Assembly (NCBI GenBank): GCA_047626725.1
Contig: JBLHSG010000024.1
Location: 1 to 64,000, forward strand
Source: Ascidiaceihabitans sp034111945
Lineage (GTDB): Bacteria > Pseudomonadota > Alphaproteobacteria > Rhodobacterales > Rhodobacteraceae
Length of the DNA: 64,000 bases
Reading direction: 5' to 3'
Shown here: positions 50,541-60,020 of the stretch, one piece after another
Layout of the letters: every line of letters begins with the position of its first letter
Position numbering within the stretch: the stretch's first letter is position 1
Program-made: the position numbers and the translations under genes
Notes under the pieces: generated by a model
The model's input: only the letters and a program-made list of their open reading frames with translations
The model's database searches: none
Told to the model about the DNA's origin: nothing

Positions 50541-52012
50541 GGGCGTTGACCAACAGCGCGGCCTGCCCCGTCTGGCGTCGGACGTTTTTCGTGTGCTGCA
50601 GCTATGGTTTCCAGCGCACTGACAATTTCTTCAGACGGATCAGACGGGCGGCGTGTCGCTAGACTGACGTGCAACAAGAAATGCTCGCCCGTCGCCAGCA
50701 GCCGATCACCCTCGTACATTTCATGCCAAAGCTGCATCTTTTTGCCCGCACCCATCAACACTTGCGTGCGCACTTCGATTAGCGCGCCTGCATGTGCCTC
50801 GTCGATGTGACGGATATGAGTTTCGGCCGTGAAATAGCTGCCACCTGTCGAAATATAGGCCGCATCGCAGCCGATCATTTCCATAAAACGATCCGTCGCA
50901 TCACCAAAGGCTTGCAGGTATTTTGCTTCGTTCATGTGCCCGTTATAGTCGGTCCAATCCAGCGGAACTGCGCGGCGCACAGTCACGATTGGTTGACTTG
51001 GGTCCTCAAGATCAGCGGCCCGCGCAGCCAATGGTGTGCCCGCACGCAACGTCGCCTCGTGGGTGTTCATCAGTGCACCAGCGCCCCAATTCTGACCTTT
51101 TAGGGCGCGCATCATTGCAACCAAGTTGTTGTCGCGCGCCTTTAGCAGCTCGGAAATGCTCAGGTGTCCGGACTGTTCATCCGACTGGCCGGCAATCAAA
51201 TCAACCAGATCATCAGTGAATTCTGGCACATCCATCAGCTTGGTCCATGGCCATTTTAACGCAGGACCAAACTGCGCCATAAAGTGACGCATACCCGCCT
51301 CGCCGCCCGCTGTTCGGTAGGTTTCGAACAGGCCCATTTGCCCCCAGCGAATGCCAAAACCATAGCGGATCGCGTTGTCGATTTCTTCAGTGGTGGCGAC
51401 CCCGTCTTTGACCAGCCACAACGCCTCGCGCCAGACAGCCTCAAGGAAACGATCCGCAATATGCGCGTCGATTTCTTTGCGTACATGCAAGGGATACATC
51501 CCCAAACCAGTGATGATTTCCTTGGCTTTTTCGATCAAACCAGCATCAGTTACCAGCGTCGGGACCAGTTCGATCAGCGGCATCAAATAGACCGGGTTAA
51601 ACGGGTGCGCGACCATGATTTGTTCTGGGCGCAGGGCCCCATCTTGCAACTGGCTAGGCTTGAAACCCGACGTAGACGACGCGATTACAGCCGCAGGATC
51701 ACAGGCAGCTTGCAGTTCTGCGTAGACCTTTAACTTCATATCCAGTCGTTCTGGCACGCTTTCCTGAATCCAGATTGCACCTGTCACAGCGCCTGCCATC
51801 GTGTCGTGAAAACTCAGCGTTCCTTCGGGCGGCAAGGCCACGTCAACCAGCCCCGGCATCGAACGACGCGCGTTGCCAAGCACCTCTTCAAACTTGCGCT
51901 CGGCCTCTGGGTCGGGGTCAAACACCCGCACGTCCCAACCGTTCAACAAGAACCGCGCAGCCCATCCGCCGCCAATTACGCCACCACCAATAATCGCTGC
52001 TGTATGTGTCAT
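50537..52012 (-). CDS. lcdH: L-carnitine 3-dehydrogenase fused to betainyl-CoA thioesterase
   Basis: 491 residues. Residues 1-320 form a 3-hydroxyacyl-CoA-dehydrogenase-like domain (IIGGGVIGGGWAARFLLNG; VAHPFNPVYLMPLIELVP), matching L-carnitine dehydrogenase. Residues 340-470 form a hotdog thioesterase (PLDWTDYNGHMNEAKYLQAF). The fusion is known for carnitine degradation: dehydrogenation to 3-dehydrocarnitine and, after BKACE, hydrolysis of betainyl-CoA to glycine betaine. Starts within the 3' end of the lipocalin-like gene (4-bp overlap). Confidence 0.96.
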   Translation of the reverse strand: MTHTAAIIGGGVIGGGWAARFLLNGWDVRVFDPDPEAERKFEEVLGNARRSMPGLVDVALPPEGTLSFHDTMAGAVTGAIWIQESVPERLDMKLKVYAELQAACDPAAVIASSTSGFKPSQLQDGALRPEQIMVAHPFNPVYLMPLIELVPTLVTDAGLIEKAKEIITGLGMYPLHVRKEIDAHIADRFLEAVWREALWLVKDGVATTEEIDNAIRYGFGIRWGQMGLFETYRTAGGEAGMRHFMAQFGPALKWPWTKLMDVPEFTDDLVDLIAGQSDEQSGHLSISELLKARDNNLVAMMRALKGQNWGAGALMNTHEATLRAGTPLAARAADLEDPSQPIVTVRRAVPLDWTDYNGHMNEAKYLQAFGDATDRFMEMIGCDAAYISTGGSYFTAETHIRHIDEAHAGALIEVRTQVLMGAGKKMQLWHEMYEGDRLLATGEHFLLHVSLATRRPSDPSEEIVSALETIAAAHEKRPTPDGAGRAVGQRP

Positions 52013-52470
52013 TCAGGCCTCTTTAATTTTGAAATGTCATATCCGTTGAACGAAAGCACATCGCGCGCCGCAGTGAGTGTGCCCGCCTGCCCTCGTCCTT
52101 GTTTTGTCACGATGTAGCCGCGTGCGCCCTTGATCGATCCAAGTGCCGCGACTGTGAATTCTTCGTTGACCCACAACACCACTAACGTGCATTTAGTGCC
52201 GTTGTTGTCGATCATTTTGATGACGCCGGATTGCGCCGACGGCACAGCGTCGGGTTTGGAAAAATCGAAATGGGTCGGTTTCACCTGTTCAGGAAACCAT
52301 TCCCGAACAAACCATCGGCCTGAAAAACGCACAGGATCAAACCGTGTTGTCGCGGCGATAATCACGGATTGGTCGCGATAGACCGTTGGGTCGGGCGCAT
52401 CGGTCGCGACGCACCCTGCCAAACCCAGCACCCCAAAAATCAATCCGAACCGCAGCTGCTTGAAACTCAC
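52009..52470 (-). CDS. Lipocalin-like lipoprotein of the carnitine operon
   Basis: 153 residues with a lipoprotein signal (FGLIFGVLGLAGC, lipobox LAGC at Cys20) and a lipocalin-like beta-sheet domain (SGRWFVREWFPEQ; VIKMIDNNGTKCTLVVLWVN). It is inside the operon with 4-bp overlaps on both sides. A periplasmic or outer membrane-attached lipocalin may capture a ligand for the pathway, but no direct evidence exists. Confidence 0.78.
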   Translation of the reverse strand: MSFKQLRFGLIFGVLGLAGCVATDAPDPTVYRDQSVIIAATTRFDPVRFSGRWFVREWFPEQVKPTHFDFSKPDAVPSAQSGVIKMIDNNGTKCTLVVLWVNEEFTVAALGSIKGARGYIVTKQGRGQAGTLTAARDVLSFNGYDISKLKRPE

Positions 52471-53378
52471 TTCGGCGCTCGTTTTACCAAGCCAAGCTTT
52501 TCGCGTGTTTCAGCAGGTCCGATCACCCGCGCGCCCATGTTTTCGATGATGGTGGTGGCGCGTTCGACCAACTGCCAGTTTTCGGCCAACACACCTTTGT
52601 CGAGCCATAAATTGTCCTCTAGACCGACGCGCACATTGCCGCCTGCCAGCACTGCGGCGGCCACGTATGCCATCTGGTTGCGTCCCAGCCCAAAGGCCGA
52701 AAACGTCCAATCGTCCGGCACGTTGTTGACCATCGCCATGAACGTGTTCAGATCATCCGGTGCACCCCAAGGGACGCCCATGCACAGCTGCACCAATGCG
52801 GGGCTTTCTAAAACACCATCTTTAACCAGTTGTTTTGCATACCAAAGATGGCCTGTGTCAAACGCCTCGATTTCGGGTTTGACGCCCATTTCGGTCATCA
52901 TCCGACCCATCGCGACCAACATACCGGGCGTGTTGGTCATCACGTAATCTGCTTCGGCAAAGTTCATCGTGCCACAATCAAGCGTGCAAATTTCTGGCAA
53001 ACATTCGGCCACATGTGCGACCCGTTCGGTGGCACCTGCCATGTCCGTGCCTTGCTGGCTTAGCGCCATGGGGTTTTCAACATCGCCAAACACAATGTCG
53101 CCGCCCATGCCCGCGGTCAGGTTCAAAATCACATCTGTTTCGCTGGCGCGGATACGGTCTGTGACCTCGCGAAACATCCGCAAATCACGGCTGGGCGCAC
53201 CGGTTTCGGGGTCACGAACGTGGCAATGCACAATCGCCGCACCCGCCTTGGCCGCCGCAATTGCGCTGTCGGCGATTTCTTTGGGCGAACGCGGCACATG
53301 CGCGCTGCGGTCTTGGGTGGCACCCGATCCTGTGATCGCCGCGGTGATAAAGACGTCTTTGTTCATTGCCAGTGGCAT
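52467..53378 (-). CDS. BKACE-family beta-keto acid cleavage enzyme (dehydrocarnitine cleavage)
   Basis: 303 residues, TIM-barrel with the zinc site in IVHCHVRDPETG, conserved ICTLDCGTMNF, EIEAFDTGHL and GLEDNLWL. The family condenses a beta-keto acid with acetyl-CoA; beside carnitine dehydrogenase the expected reaction is 3-dehydrocarnitine + acetyl-CoA to betainyl-CoA + acetoacetate. ATG 53378 with GGGAG upstream. First gene of the operon, divergent from the GlxA-type activator. Confidence 0.95.
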   Translation of the reverse strand: MPLAMNKDVFITAAITGSGATQDRSAHVPRSPKEIADSAIAAAKAGAAIVHCHVRDPETGAPSRDLRMFREVTDRIRASETDVILNLTAGMGGDIVFGDVENPMALSQQGTDMAGATERVAHVAECLPEICTLDCGTMNFAEADYVMTNTPGMLVAMGRMMTEMGVKPEIEAFDTGHLWYAKQLVKDGVLESPALVQLCMGVPWGAPDDLNTFMAMVNNVPDDWTFSAFGLGRNQMAYVAAAVLAGGNVRVGLEDNLWLDKGVLAENWQLVERATTIIENMGARVIGPAETREKLGLVKRAPK

Positions 53379-53426
53379 GGTGCGCTCCCTTAAAACGATA
53401 TCGCTTGATTTGGATGCCATAATGCG

Positions 53427-54410
53427 GTGGCTAGGGAAAAGCACTTGTCACAAAGCGAATCAAACTTGATCCAATCCGATAAATTCACACGCGCAACTAT
53501 TTTGGTGCTGGATGCGACCAACACGCTTAGCTTTGCGGCCGCTGTTGATCCGTTGCGCGCCGCCAATCGGCATGCGGGTCGCGAGATTTTTCAGTGGCAA
53601 TTCGCGACACCGACCGCCCAAAACGTGCGTTTGACATCTGGTTTGATTGTGCCGGCGGCCCCCATCGCGCGTGTGGATCACTGTGATCTGTTTGTGATCG
53701 TCGCCGGTTTCGAATTGCAAAAGCAAACCACCCCCGCCCTGCGTGCCAGTGTGCGGCGTCTGGCGAATGCGGCGCAAAACACCTGTGGGATCGATGGTGG
53801 CCCGTGGGTCATGGCCCGCGCGGGGCTGTTGGATGGGCACAGCGCCACCACCCATTGGGAAGATATCGACAGCATGTCCATTGATTTCCCACAAGTGCAG
53901 GTCGTGAATTCGCGCTATCAAATCAGCGAAAACCGGTTGACCAGTGCGGGGGCAACACCCGCGATTGACATGATGTTGGCGCTGATCCGGCGTGAACATG
54001 GGGCGCGTTTGGCATCGCAAGTGGCCGCGAGTTTTATTCTGGACCACAGCCCGTCACCTGCCGCGCCGCAATTGCGCAATCCTGATCCGCAGCGCCACAA
54101 TCACACCACCGCGCGCGCGCATGCCTTGATGGAGGAATCCCTTGATGATCCGCTTGCGATTGCTGCAATTGCCAAAAAGCTAGGGATCGGCGCGCGTGCT
54201 TTGCAACTGCAGTTTCGGGCGGCTTTGAACACAACCGCGCAGCAGCATTACCTGTCATTACGCCTGCTAGAGGCGCAGCGACAAGTCACCACAACACAGC
54301 AACCCCTACATAATATTGCACTGGCAACGGGGTTTGCATCGCAGTCCAGTTTCGCGCGCGCCTATGCCAAAGCGTTTGGAAAAAGCGCGCGCGCCCAGCG
54401 TTCGCAATAA
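53427..54410 (+). CDS. GlxA/AraC-type activator, probably of the carnitine operon
   Basis: 327 residues: N-terminal DJ-1/PfpI-like ligand domain (ATILVLDATNTLSFAAAVDP; CGIDGGPWVMARAGLL) and C-terminal AraC HTH (IAAIAKKLGIGARALQLQFR; IALATGFASQSSFARAYAKAF). This is the CdhR type that controls carnitine catabolism in Pseudomonas. A GTG at 53427 was used; the TTG at 53445 has a better ribosome binding site (AGGGA) and may be the true start. Divergent from the BKACE gene by 48 bp, which contain CGATATCG (53396-53403). Confidence 0.92.
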   Translation: MAREKHLSQSESNLIQSDKFTRATILVLDATNTLSFAAAVDPLRAANRHAGREIFQWQFATPTAQNVRLTSGLIVPAAPIARVDHCDLFVIVAGFELQKQTTPALRASVRRLANAAQNTCGIDGGPWVMARAGLLDGHSATTHWEDIDSMSIDFPQVQVVNSRYQISENRLTSAGATPAIDMMLALIRREHGARLASQVAASFILDHSPSPAAPQLRNPDPQRHNHTTARAHALMEESLDDPLAIAAIAKKLGIGARALQLQFRAALNTTAQQHYLSLRLLEAQRQVTTTQQPLHNIALATGFASQSSFARAYAKAFGKSARAQRSQ

Positions 54411-54420
54411 ATTGCTGCGA

Positions 54421-55464
54421 TCAGAATGGCATCGGGTGCAAACGGTGTGCCGCATCGATATCTTTCAACACCTCGTCGCTGAGGGTGATATCGGCCGCGC
54501 CCAGCGCCACATCCAGTTGCGCAATTGTCGTCGCGCCAAAGATAACAGAGCCCATAAACGGACGGGTGCAGCACCACGCAAGCGCCATTTGCGTCGGATC
54601 CAGATCATGCTTTTTCGCGATGTCCAAATAGGCATCCACGGCCTCAAATGCGCGCGCGGTTTTACGGCCACCCATTTCCGGGCTTAGCGTCATACGCGAG
54701 GCCTCGGGTATTTTGTCGCCTTGGTATTTTCCCGTCAACAGGCCGGTCGCCAATGGTGAAAACGCCAACAATCCGACGTCTTCATTCACGCTCATCTCGG
54801 CCATGTCCGTGTCGTACAACCGGCACATCAGCGAATATTCGTTCTGCACGCTTGCCACGCGCGGACCACCTGTACGTTCAGCCGCGGCCAGCCATTGGGT
54901 CGTGCCCCATGCGCTTTCATTGCTTAGGCCAAAGGCACGAATGGTGCCGCGTTTGACCTCTTTTTGCAGGGCATTCAGGCATTCTTCCATGTTGTCCAAC
55001 GTCTGCGCACGGTCCTGGCTAGACGGGTCATAACGCCAATTCTGGCGAAACATGTAACTGCCGCGATTGGGCCAGTGAAACTGGTACAGGTCGATGTAAT
55101 CGGTCTTGAGGCGACGCAATGATCCCTCGATGGTTTCCGAAATAGACGCCGCCGAAATCGGAGCCCCCTCGCGAACATAGCCCATGCCAGAACCGGAATG
55201 TTTGGTCGCTAAAACCACATCAGAACGGCGCGCATCACGTTCAAACCATAGCCCAATGATCCTTTCTGTACGCCCTACGGTTTCTTCGCTGATCGGATTG
55301 ACCGGATACATTTCAGCCGTATCGATAAAATTGATACCCGCATCCAAGGCGTGGTCAATCTGGTCATGCCCTTCTTCGGCCGTGTTCTGCGTGCCCCATG
55401 TCATGGAACCCAAACACAGTTCGGACACTTCGATATTGGTGCGCCCTAGTGGCTTCATTCGCAT
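54421..55464 (-). CDS. Aldo/keto reductase
   Basis: 347 residues, AKR fold with catalytic Asp/Tyr in FIDTAEMY, Lys in LATKHSG and His in YQFHWPN. Resembles Tas-type NADPH-dependent reductases (conserved LGSMTWGTQNT start, TAEMYPVNP). Probably reduces aldehydes or ketones with broad specificity. Short convergent gap of 10 bp to the GlxA-type gene. Confidence 0.93.
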   Translation of the reverse strand: MRMKPLGRTNIEVSELCLGSMTWGTQNTAEEGHDQIDHALDAGINFIDTAEMYPVNPISEETVGRTERIIGLWFERDARRSDVVLATKHSGSGMGYVREGAPISAASISETIEGSLRRLKTDYIDLYQFHWPNRGSYMFRQNWRYDPSSQDRAQTLDNMEECLNALQKEVKRGTIRAFGLSNESAWGTTQWLAAAERTGGPRVASVQNEYSLMCRLYDTDMAEMSVNEDVGLLAFSPLATGLLTGKYQGDKIPEASRMTLSPEMGGRKTARAFEAVDAYLDIAKKHDLDPTQMALAWCCTRPFMGSVIFGATTIAQLDVALGAADITLSDEVLKDIDAAHRLHPMPF

Positions 55465-55577
55465 GGTTTTTCCTTCGTCTGGTTTGTACCAATTCTACCG
55501 CGCACCCACGGCGCTGCAAGCGAAATACGCTTAAAAATAACTTGAGAACAAAACGTGAATACGGGTATGTTGTGGGC

Positions 55578-56207
55578 ATGCTTGTCAATCACCCCCTGCT
55601 TAATCGCCAGCCCAAACAGGCCGTGGCCAACCTGACTTTGTTGCCACAAGCACCTGATTTACAACTGCCTTTAGGCCGTGTTCACGAGGCGTGTGGCAAT
55701 GCGCGTCATCGGTTTGCGTTGTGGGCGGGGGCGCAAACCACCGGGCCGATTCTATGGATCACCCCCAGTTGGCAAACGGCGCAACTGATGCCCTGCGGCG
55801 TGCAAACCATCCTTGATCCCGCGCGCCTGTTGTTCATTTATGCTCGCCGACCAGAGGACGTATTATGGAGCGTCGAGGAGGCCTTGCGATCGGGGGCGGT
55901 TGCGCTGGTGATTGCAGATCTCCCCGGCCTCCCCGGCCTGACCGAAGTGCGGCGTATGCATTTGGCTGCGGAACAAGGCGGGCAAATCAGTGGGCATATG
56001 CCGCTGGGTTTGCTGCTGACGCCGGGTATGGGCGGCGCGCAAGGTGTCGAAACCCGCTGGCATCTGGCAACTGATCATGCGCCCAAACGTCAGCAATGGC
56101 GGCTGGAACGGCTGCGCGCGCGCATGGCCCCACAACAGGTTTGGACACTGCGCACACCGCGCGGTCACGCCCTGCCCCAGATCACCGATCCGATCAAAGT
56201 CGCGTGA
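55578..56207 (+). CDS. imuA: ImuA-like RecA-fold protein, isolated
   Basis: 209 residues with the ImuA/SulA-like RecA-family pattern: LGRVHEACGNARHRFALWAG, TTGPILWITPSW, DPARLLFIYARRPEDVLWSVEE and VRRMHLAAEQGG. No Walker A. In most bacteria imuA is followed by imuB and dnaE2 and forms the SOS mutasome. Here neither follows: the next gene is yceI. It may be a lone paralogue or the partners may lie elsewhere. No upstream LexA box was found. ATG 55578 chosen because the upstream frame overlaps the divergent AKR gene. Confidence 0.78.
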   Translation: MLVNHPLLNRQPKQAVANLTLLPQAPDLQLPLGRVHEACGNARHRFALWAGAQTTGPILWITPSWQTAQLMPCGVQTILDPARLLFIYARRPEDVLWSVEEALRSGAVALVIADLPGLPGLTEVRRMHLAAEQGGQISGHMPLGLLLTPGMGGAQGVETRWHLATDHAPKRQQWRLERLRARMAPQQVWTLRTPRGHALPQITDPIKVA

Positions 56208-56264
56208 TGCGATACCAATCCACACAAAAGGCGCTACTGTCTGTTTGATCAAAGGAGGGCCACA

Positions 56265-56864
56265 ATGCATCGCCCAATCAGCCGGCGCGCGTTTGTAATT
56301 GCAGCCAGCGCCACATGCCTCGCCACCCCTGTATTTGCGGCTCAGCGCCCGTATGTTTTAGGGGCAAATGGCGCACGCATAACCTACACATTTATTCTGA
56401 ATGGCGCGGCACAATCCGGTCGCATCCCCGTTCACACGGCCGATATTCGCATTGATCCCAGCGATCTTAGTAACTCGTTTGTTGATGTCAGCGCTGATGT
56501 GCGGCGCGCCCGAACCGGATTGATATTCGCGACCCAAGCCTTGAAATCGCCTGCCGTTCTGGACGCCGATGCGCACCCCTTGGCGCGCTTTCGATCAACC
56601 AAAATCAAGCTTGGGCCGCAGGGGCGCATATCCAACGGGGCCGTGATGCAAGGGCAGTTGACCCTGCGCGGTGTCACAAAGCCAATACAGTTCGAGGCCA
56701 ATATTTTTCGCCCCCAAGGCAGTGCCAAAGGCGATCTTGACCAGCTTAGTGTGCGCCTGCGCGGACAGTTAAACAGAACGGAATTTGGCGCAATCGGGTT
56801 TCCCGAACTGGTCGCAGACACCGTACAAATGGACATCGACGCCGACATTCGCGCCGAAACTTGA
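56265..56864 (+). CDS. YceI-family periplasmic protein with Tat-like signal
   Basis: 199 residues. Signal peptide with Arg-Arg (SRRAFVIAASATCLATPVFA) suggests Tat export. YceI beta-barrel domain: LGANGARITYTFILNGAAQSG, RFRSTKIKLGPQGRISNG and GQLTLRGVTKPIQFEA. The lipocalin-like barrel binds polyisoprenoids. GGAGG 7 bp before the ATG; follows the ImuA-like gene on the same strand. Confidence 0.92.
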   Translation: MHRPISRRAFVIAASATCLATPVFAAQRPYVLGANGARITYTFILNGAAQSGRIPVHTADIRIDPSDLSNSFVDVSADVRRARTGLIFATQALKSPAVLDADAHPLARFRSTKIKLGPQGRISNGAVMQGQLTLRGVTKPIQFEANIFRPQGSAKGDLDQLSVRLRGQLNRTEFGAIGFPELVADTVQMDIDADIRAET

Positions 56865-56947
56865 ATTCGCGCCTCGATGACAAAAACGACGTTATTTTGT
56901 CGAAAAACCCTAACACCTGATACCGCAACCTGCGCATACCTAGACAC

Positions 56948-58171
56948 ATGCGTTTGCTCATTTCCTTTGCCGCCCTATTTCTGTCCGTGCTTTTACTGCA
57001 ACTCAGTTCTGGTGGGGTTGGCCCGCTTGATGCGCTGTCCGGACTGGCGCTGGGGTTCACAAACCAGCAAATCGGACTTTTGGGATCTTCGCATTTTTTA
57101 GGGTTTTTCATCGGCTGTTGGTGGGCACCACGCCTGATGGGAAGCGTCGGCCATTCGCGCGCGTTTGCTGCGTTTACGGCCGCCGGGGCTATCGGATTGA
57201 TCGCGCATATGCTGATCATCAACCCCTATGCGTGGGCCGGAATGCGCATCGCATCCGGGTTGTGCGTGGCCGGTTGCTACACCGTGGTCGAGGCATGGTT
57301 GCAGGCCAAAGTCACCAATGAAAACCGAGGGCGGGCCATGGGCGTCTACCGTGTCGTCGACATGAGCGGATCGTTGATGGCCCAAATGATGATCGGCATT
57401 TTGGCACCTGCCAGCTACGTGTCGTACAATCTTTTGGCCATCTTGTGCTGTGCGGCCCTGTTGCCCTTAACGCTAACCACAGCCGCGCAACCCGCCACAC
57501 CATCGGCCCCCCGTCTGCGCCCAAAACTGGCATACGCCCGTTCGCCATTGGCCGCGGCCGGTGTTTTGGTTGCGGCATTGTCCAGTGCATCGTTCCGCAT
57601 GGTCGGCCCACTTTATGGCCAAGAGGTCGGATTATCAGCCGGCCAAATCGCCTATTTCCTGTCGGCTTTTGTCCTTGGCGGGGCTATTGCCCAATACCCT
57701 GCGGGCTGGCTGGCGGACAAATATGATCGCCGCTGGATTTTAATTTGGCTGTCCGTCGCGGCCATGGTCAGTTGCGGCGTTACGGTGTTTTCCGCTGGAA
57801 TGGGCGTAAATGGGATCATGCTGGCGGCCTTTCTGTTTGGCATGACATCGTTTCCGATTTATTCAGTCGCCTCCGCACACGCCCATGATTTTGCTGATGA
57901 TTCAGAACGGGTCGAATTGTCAGCTGCGTTAATGTTTTACTTTGCCGTCGGGGCCATCGCCGCGCCTTATGCCGCATCGATGTTGATCGAAAGCTACGGA
58001 CCGGGCGCACTGTTTCTGATGATCGCCAGCGGCCACGCATTGCTGATCATTTTCGGGTTAACACGGATGCGCGCACGCCCCACACCGCAGGACAAAACCC
58101 GTTATGTTTACGCGCCGCGCACATCGTTTTTGATCGGGCGTCTGACTGGCAAATCGCGCAAACGGGACTAG
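56948..58171 (+). CDS. MFS transporter (YcaD-like)
   Basis: 407 residues with twelve membrane helices. The cytoplasmic loop motif ENRGRAMGVYRVVDMSGS and the second-half loop GWLADKYDRRWIL are typical of the major facilitator superfamily. Similar Rhodobacterales proteins are of unknown substrate. Precedes metG by 83 bp on the same strand. Confidence 0.93.
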   Translation: MRLLISFAALFLSVLLLQLSSGGVGPLDALSGLALGFTNQQIGLLGSSHFLGFFIGCWWAPRLMGSVGHSRAFAAFTAAGAIGLIAHMLIINPYAWAGMRIASGLCVAGCYTVVEAWLQAKVTNENRGRAMGVYRVVDMSGSLMAQMMIGILAPASYVSYNLLAILCCAALLPLTLTTAAQPATPSAPRLRPKLAYARSPLAAAGVLVAALSSASFRMVGPLYGQEVGLSAGQIAYFLSAFVLGGAIAQYPAGWLADKYDRRWILIWLSVAAMVSCGVTVFSAGMGVNGIMLAAFLFGMTSFPIYSVASAHAHDFADDSERVELSAALMFYFAVGAIAAPYAASMLIESYGPGALFLMIASGHALLIIFGLTRMRARPTPQDKTRYVYAPRTSFLIGRLTGKSRKRD

Positions 58172-58254
58172 GACGTCTTCCCCCGCACGCGCACCCCTGT
58201 TAAAGCTGCGCCAAACTTGGACTTTCATTCCAAAACTGTTTCAAAGGCGACACC

Positions 58255-59973
58255 ATGACCCGTCATCTGATCACATCAGCGATCCCATACATAAACGGGA
58301 TCAAACACCTCGGAAATTTGATTGGCAGCCAGCTGCCCGCTGATCTGTACGCGCGCTATCAACGTGCCCGTGGAAACGAGGTTCTATTTCTGTGTGCAAC
58401 CGATGAACATGGCACACCGGCCGAATTGGCCGCTGCAAAAGCAGGAAAGCCTGTGGCCGAATACTGCGCTGAAATGCACGAAGTTCAAGCGCGCATCGCT
58501 GATGGGTTCCGCATGTCATTTGATCACTTCGGGCGCTCTTCTTCTGCCGAGAACCACAAACTGACACAGCATTTTGCCGGTAAGTTACACGAAGCAGGAT
58601 TGATCAGCGAAGTCAGCGATCGCCAAATTTACTCAAACACCGATGGGCGTTTTTTGCCTGATCGCTACGTTGAGGGAACCTGCCCGAATTGCGATTATGA
58701 CAAAGCGCGCGGCGATCAATGTGAAAACTGCACGAAGCAGCTTGATCCTATCGACCTCGTCAATCCACGGTCCGCAATTTCTGGTTCGACTGATTTAGAA
58801 GTCCGCGAAACCAAGCATTTGTTTTTACGCCAATCTACCATGCGTGATCAGCTGGACGCATGGATCAATTCGAAAAAAGACTGGCCTATTTTGACGACTT
58901 CCATTGCGCGCAAGTGGCTGCATGATGGCGATGGACTTCGTGATCGCGGGATTACACGTGATTTAGACTGGGGTATTCCTGTTAAAAATGGCGATGCCGA
59001 CTGGCCAGGGATGGAAGGCAAAGTATTTTATGTTTGGTTCGATGCCCCCATCGAATACATTGCGTGTGCTGGCGAATGGGCGGCGGCGAACGGTCAAGAT
59101 GATGCAGCTTGGGAACGTTGGTGGCGCACCGACAAAGGTGCTGATGACGTAACTTACACGCAGTTTATGGGCAAAGATAACGTACCGTTCCACACGCTTA
59201 GTTTTCCAGCAACGATTTTGGGATCTGGTGAGCCTTGGAAAATGGTTGATCACCTGAAGTCTTTTAACTTTTTGAACTATGATGGCGGCCAGTTTTCGAC
59301 CAGCCAAGGGCGCGGTGTCTTTATGGATCAAGCGCTTGAATTGCTGCCGCCGGACTATTGGCGTTGGTGGTTGTTAAGCCATTGCCCCGAAAATTCTGAC
59401 AGTGAGTTTACTTGGGATAACTTTCAGCAATCCGCGAACAAAGACTTAGCAGATGTGCTTGGTAATTTTGTATCTCGGGTCACTAAATTTTGCCGTTCTA
59501 AATTCAGCGAGGCTGTGCCTGCTGGTGGCGAATATGGTGTTGAAGAACTGGCATTGATCGCAGACCTACAAAAGCGCCTGCAAAATTACCAAGATCAAAT
59601 GGAAGCCGTTGAAGTGCGCAAAGCAGCCGCTGAGTTGCGCTCAATTTGGGCCGCAGGAAACGAATATCTGCAAACCACTGCACCTTGGACCACATTCAAA
59701 ACTGACCCTGATCAGGCGGCGGCGCAAATTCGATTAGCTCTGAACCTTATCGTTTTTTACGCCAACCTTTCCGCGCCGTTTATTCCTGATGCAGCCGCAA
59801 GTTTGCTAGACACAATGCAAGTTGAGAATTTTGAATGGCCATCTGATGTCACTCATGCCCTTTCAGCACTCCCGATCGGACATGCATTTGTTGTTCCTGA
59901 AGTCTTGTTTGCTAAAATTAGCGATGAAGATACGGCCGCCTGGCAAGATCGTTTCTCTGGCGTTCGCGATTGA
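58255..59973 (+). CDS. metG: Methionyl-tRNA synthetase
   Basis: 572 residues, class I synthetase. The HIGH motif appears as HLGN (residues 18-21), zinc ligands in CPNCDYDKARGDQCENC, and the KMSKS loop as FSTSQGRG from residue 347. Length lacks a C-terminal dimerisation domain, as in many alphaproteobacteria. Compared with the genes before 57 kb, this gene is visibly less GC-rich (e.g. many AT-ending codons after 59.1 kb). Charges tRNA-Met and initiator tRNA. Confidence 0.97.
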   Translation: MTRHLITSAIPYINGIKHLGNLIGSQLPADLYARYQRARGNEVLFLCATDEHGTPAELAAAKAGKPVAEYCAEMHEVQARIADGFRMSFDHFGRSSSAENHKLTQHFAGKLHEAGLISEVSDRQIYSNTDGRFLPDRYVEGTCPNCDYDKARGDQCENCTKQLDPIDLVNPRSAISGSTDLEVRETKHLFLRQSTMRDQLDAWINSKKDWPILTTSIARKWLHDGDGLRDRGITRDLDWGIPVKNGDADWPGMEGKVFYVWFDAPIEYIACAGEWAAANGQDDAAWERWWRTDKGADDVTYTQFMGKDNVPFHTLSFPATILGSGEPWKMVDHLKSFNFLNYDGGQFSTSQGRGVFMDQALELLPPDYWRWWLLSHCPENSDSEFTWDNFQQSANKDLADVLGNFVSRVTKFCRSKFSEAVPAGGEYGVEELALIADLQKRLQNYQDQMEAVEVRKAAAELRSIWAAGNEYLQTTAPWTTFKTDPDQAAAQIRLALNLIVFYANLSAPFIPDAAASLLDTMQVENFEWPSDVTHALSALPIGHAFVVPEVLFAKISDEDTAAWQDRFSGVRD

Positions 59974-60020
59974 CCGCAGCGTTTCATAGAAAACCGGTTA
60001 CTCACTTAAAGCCTCTTGAT

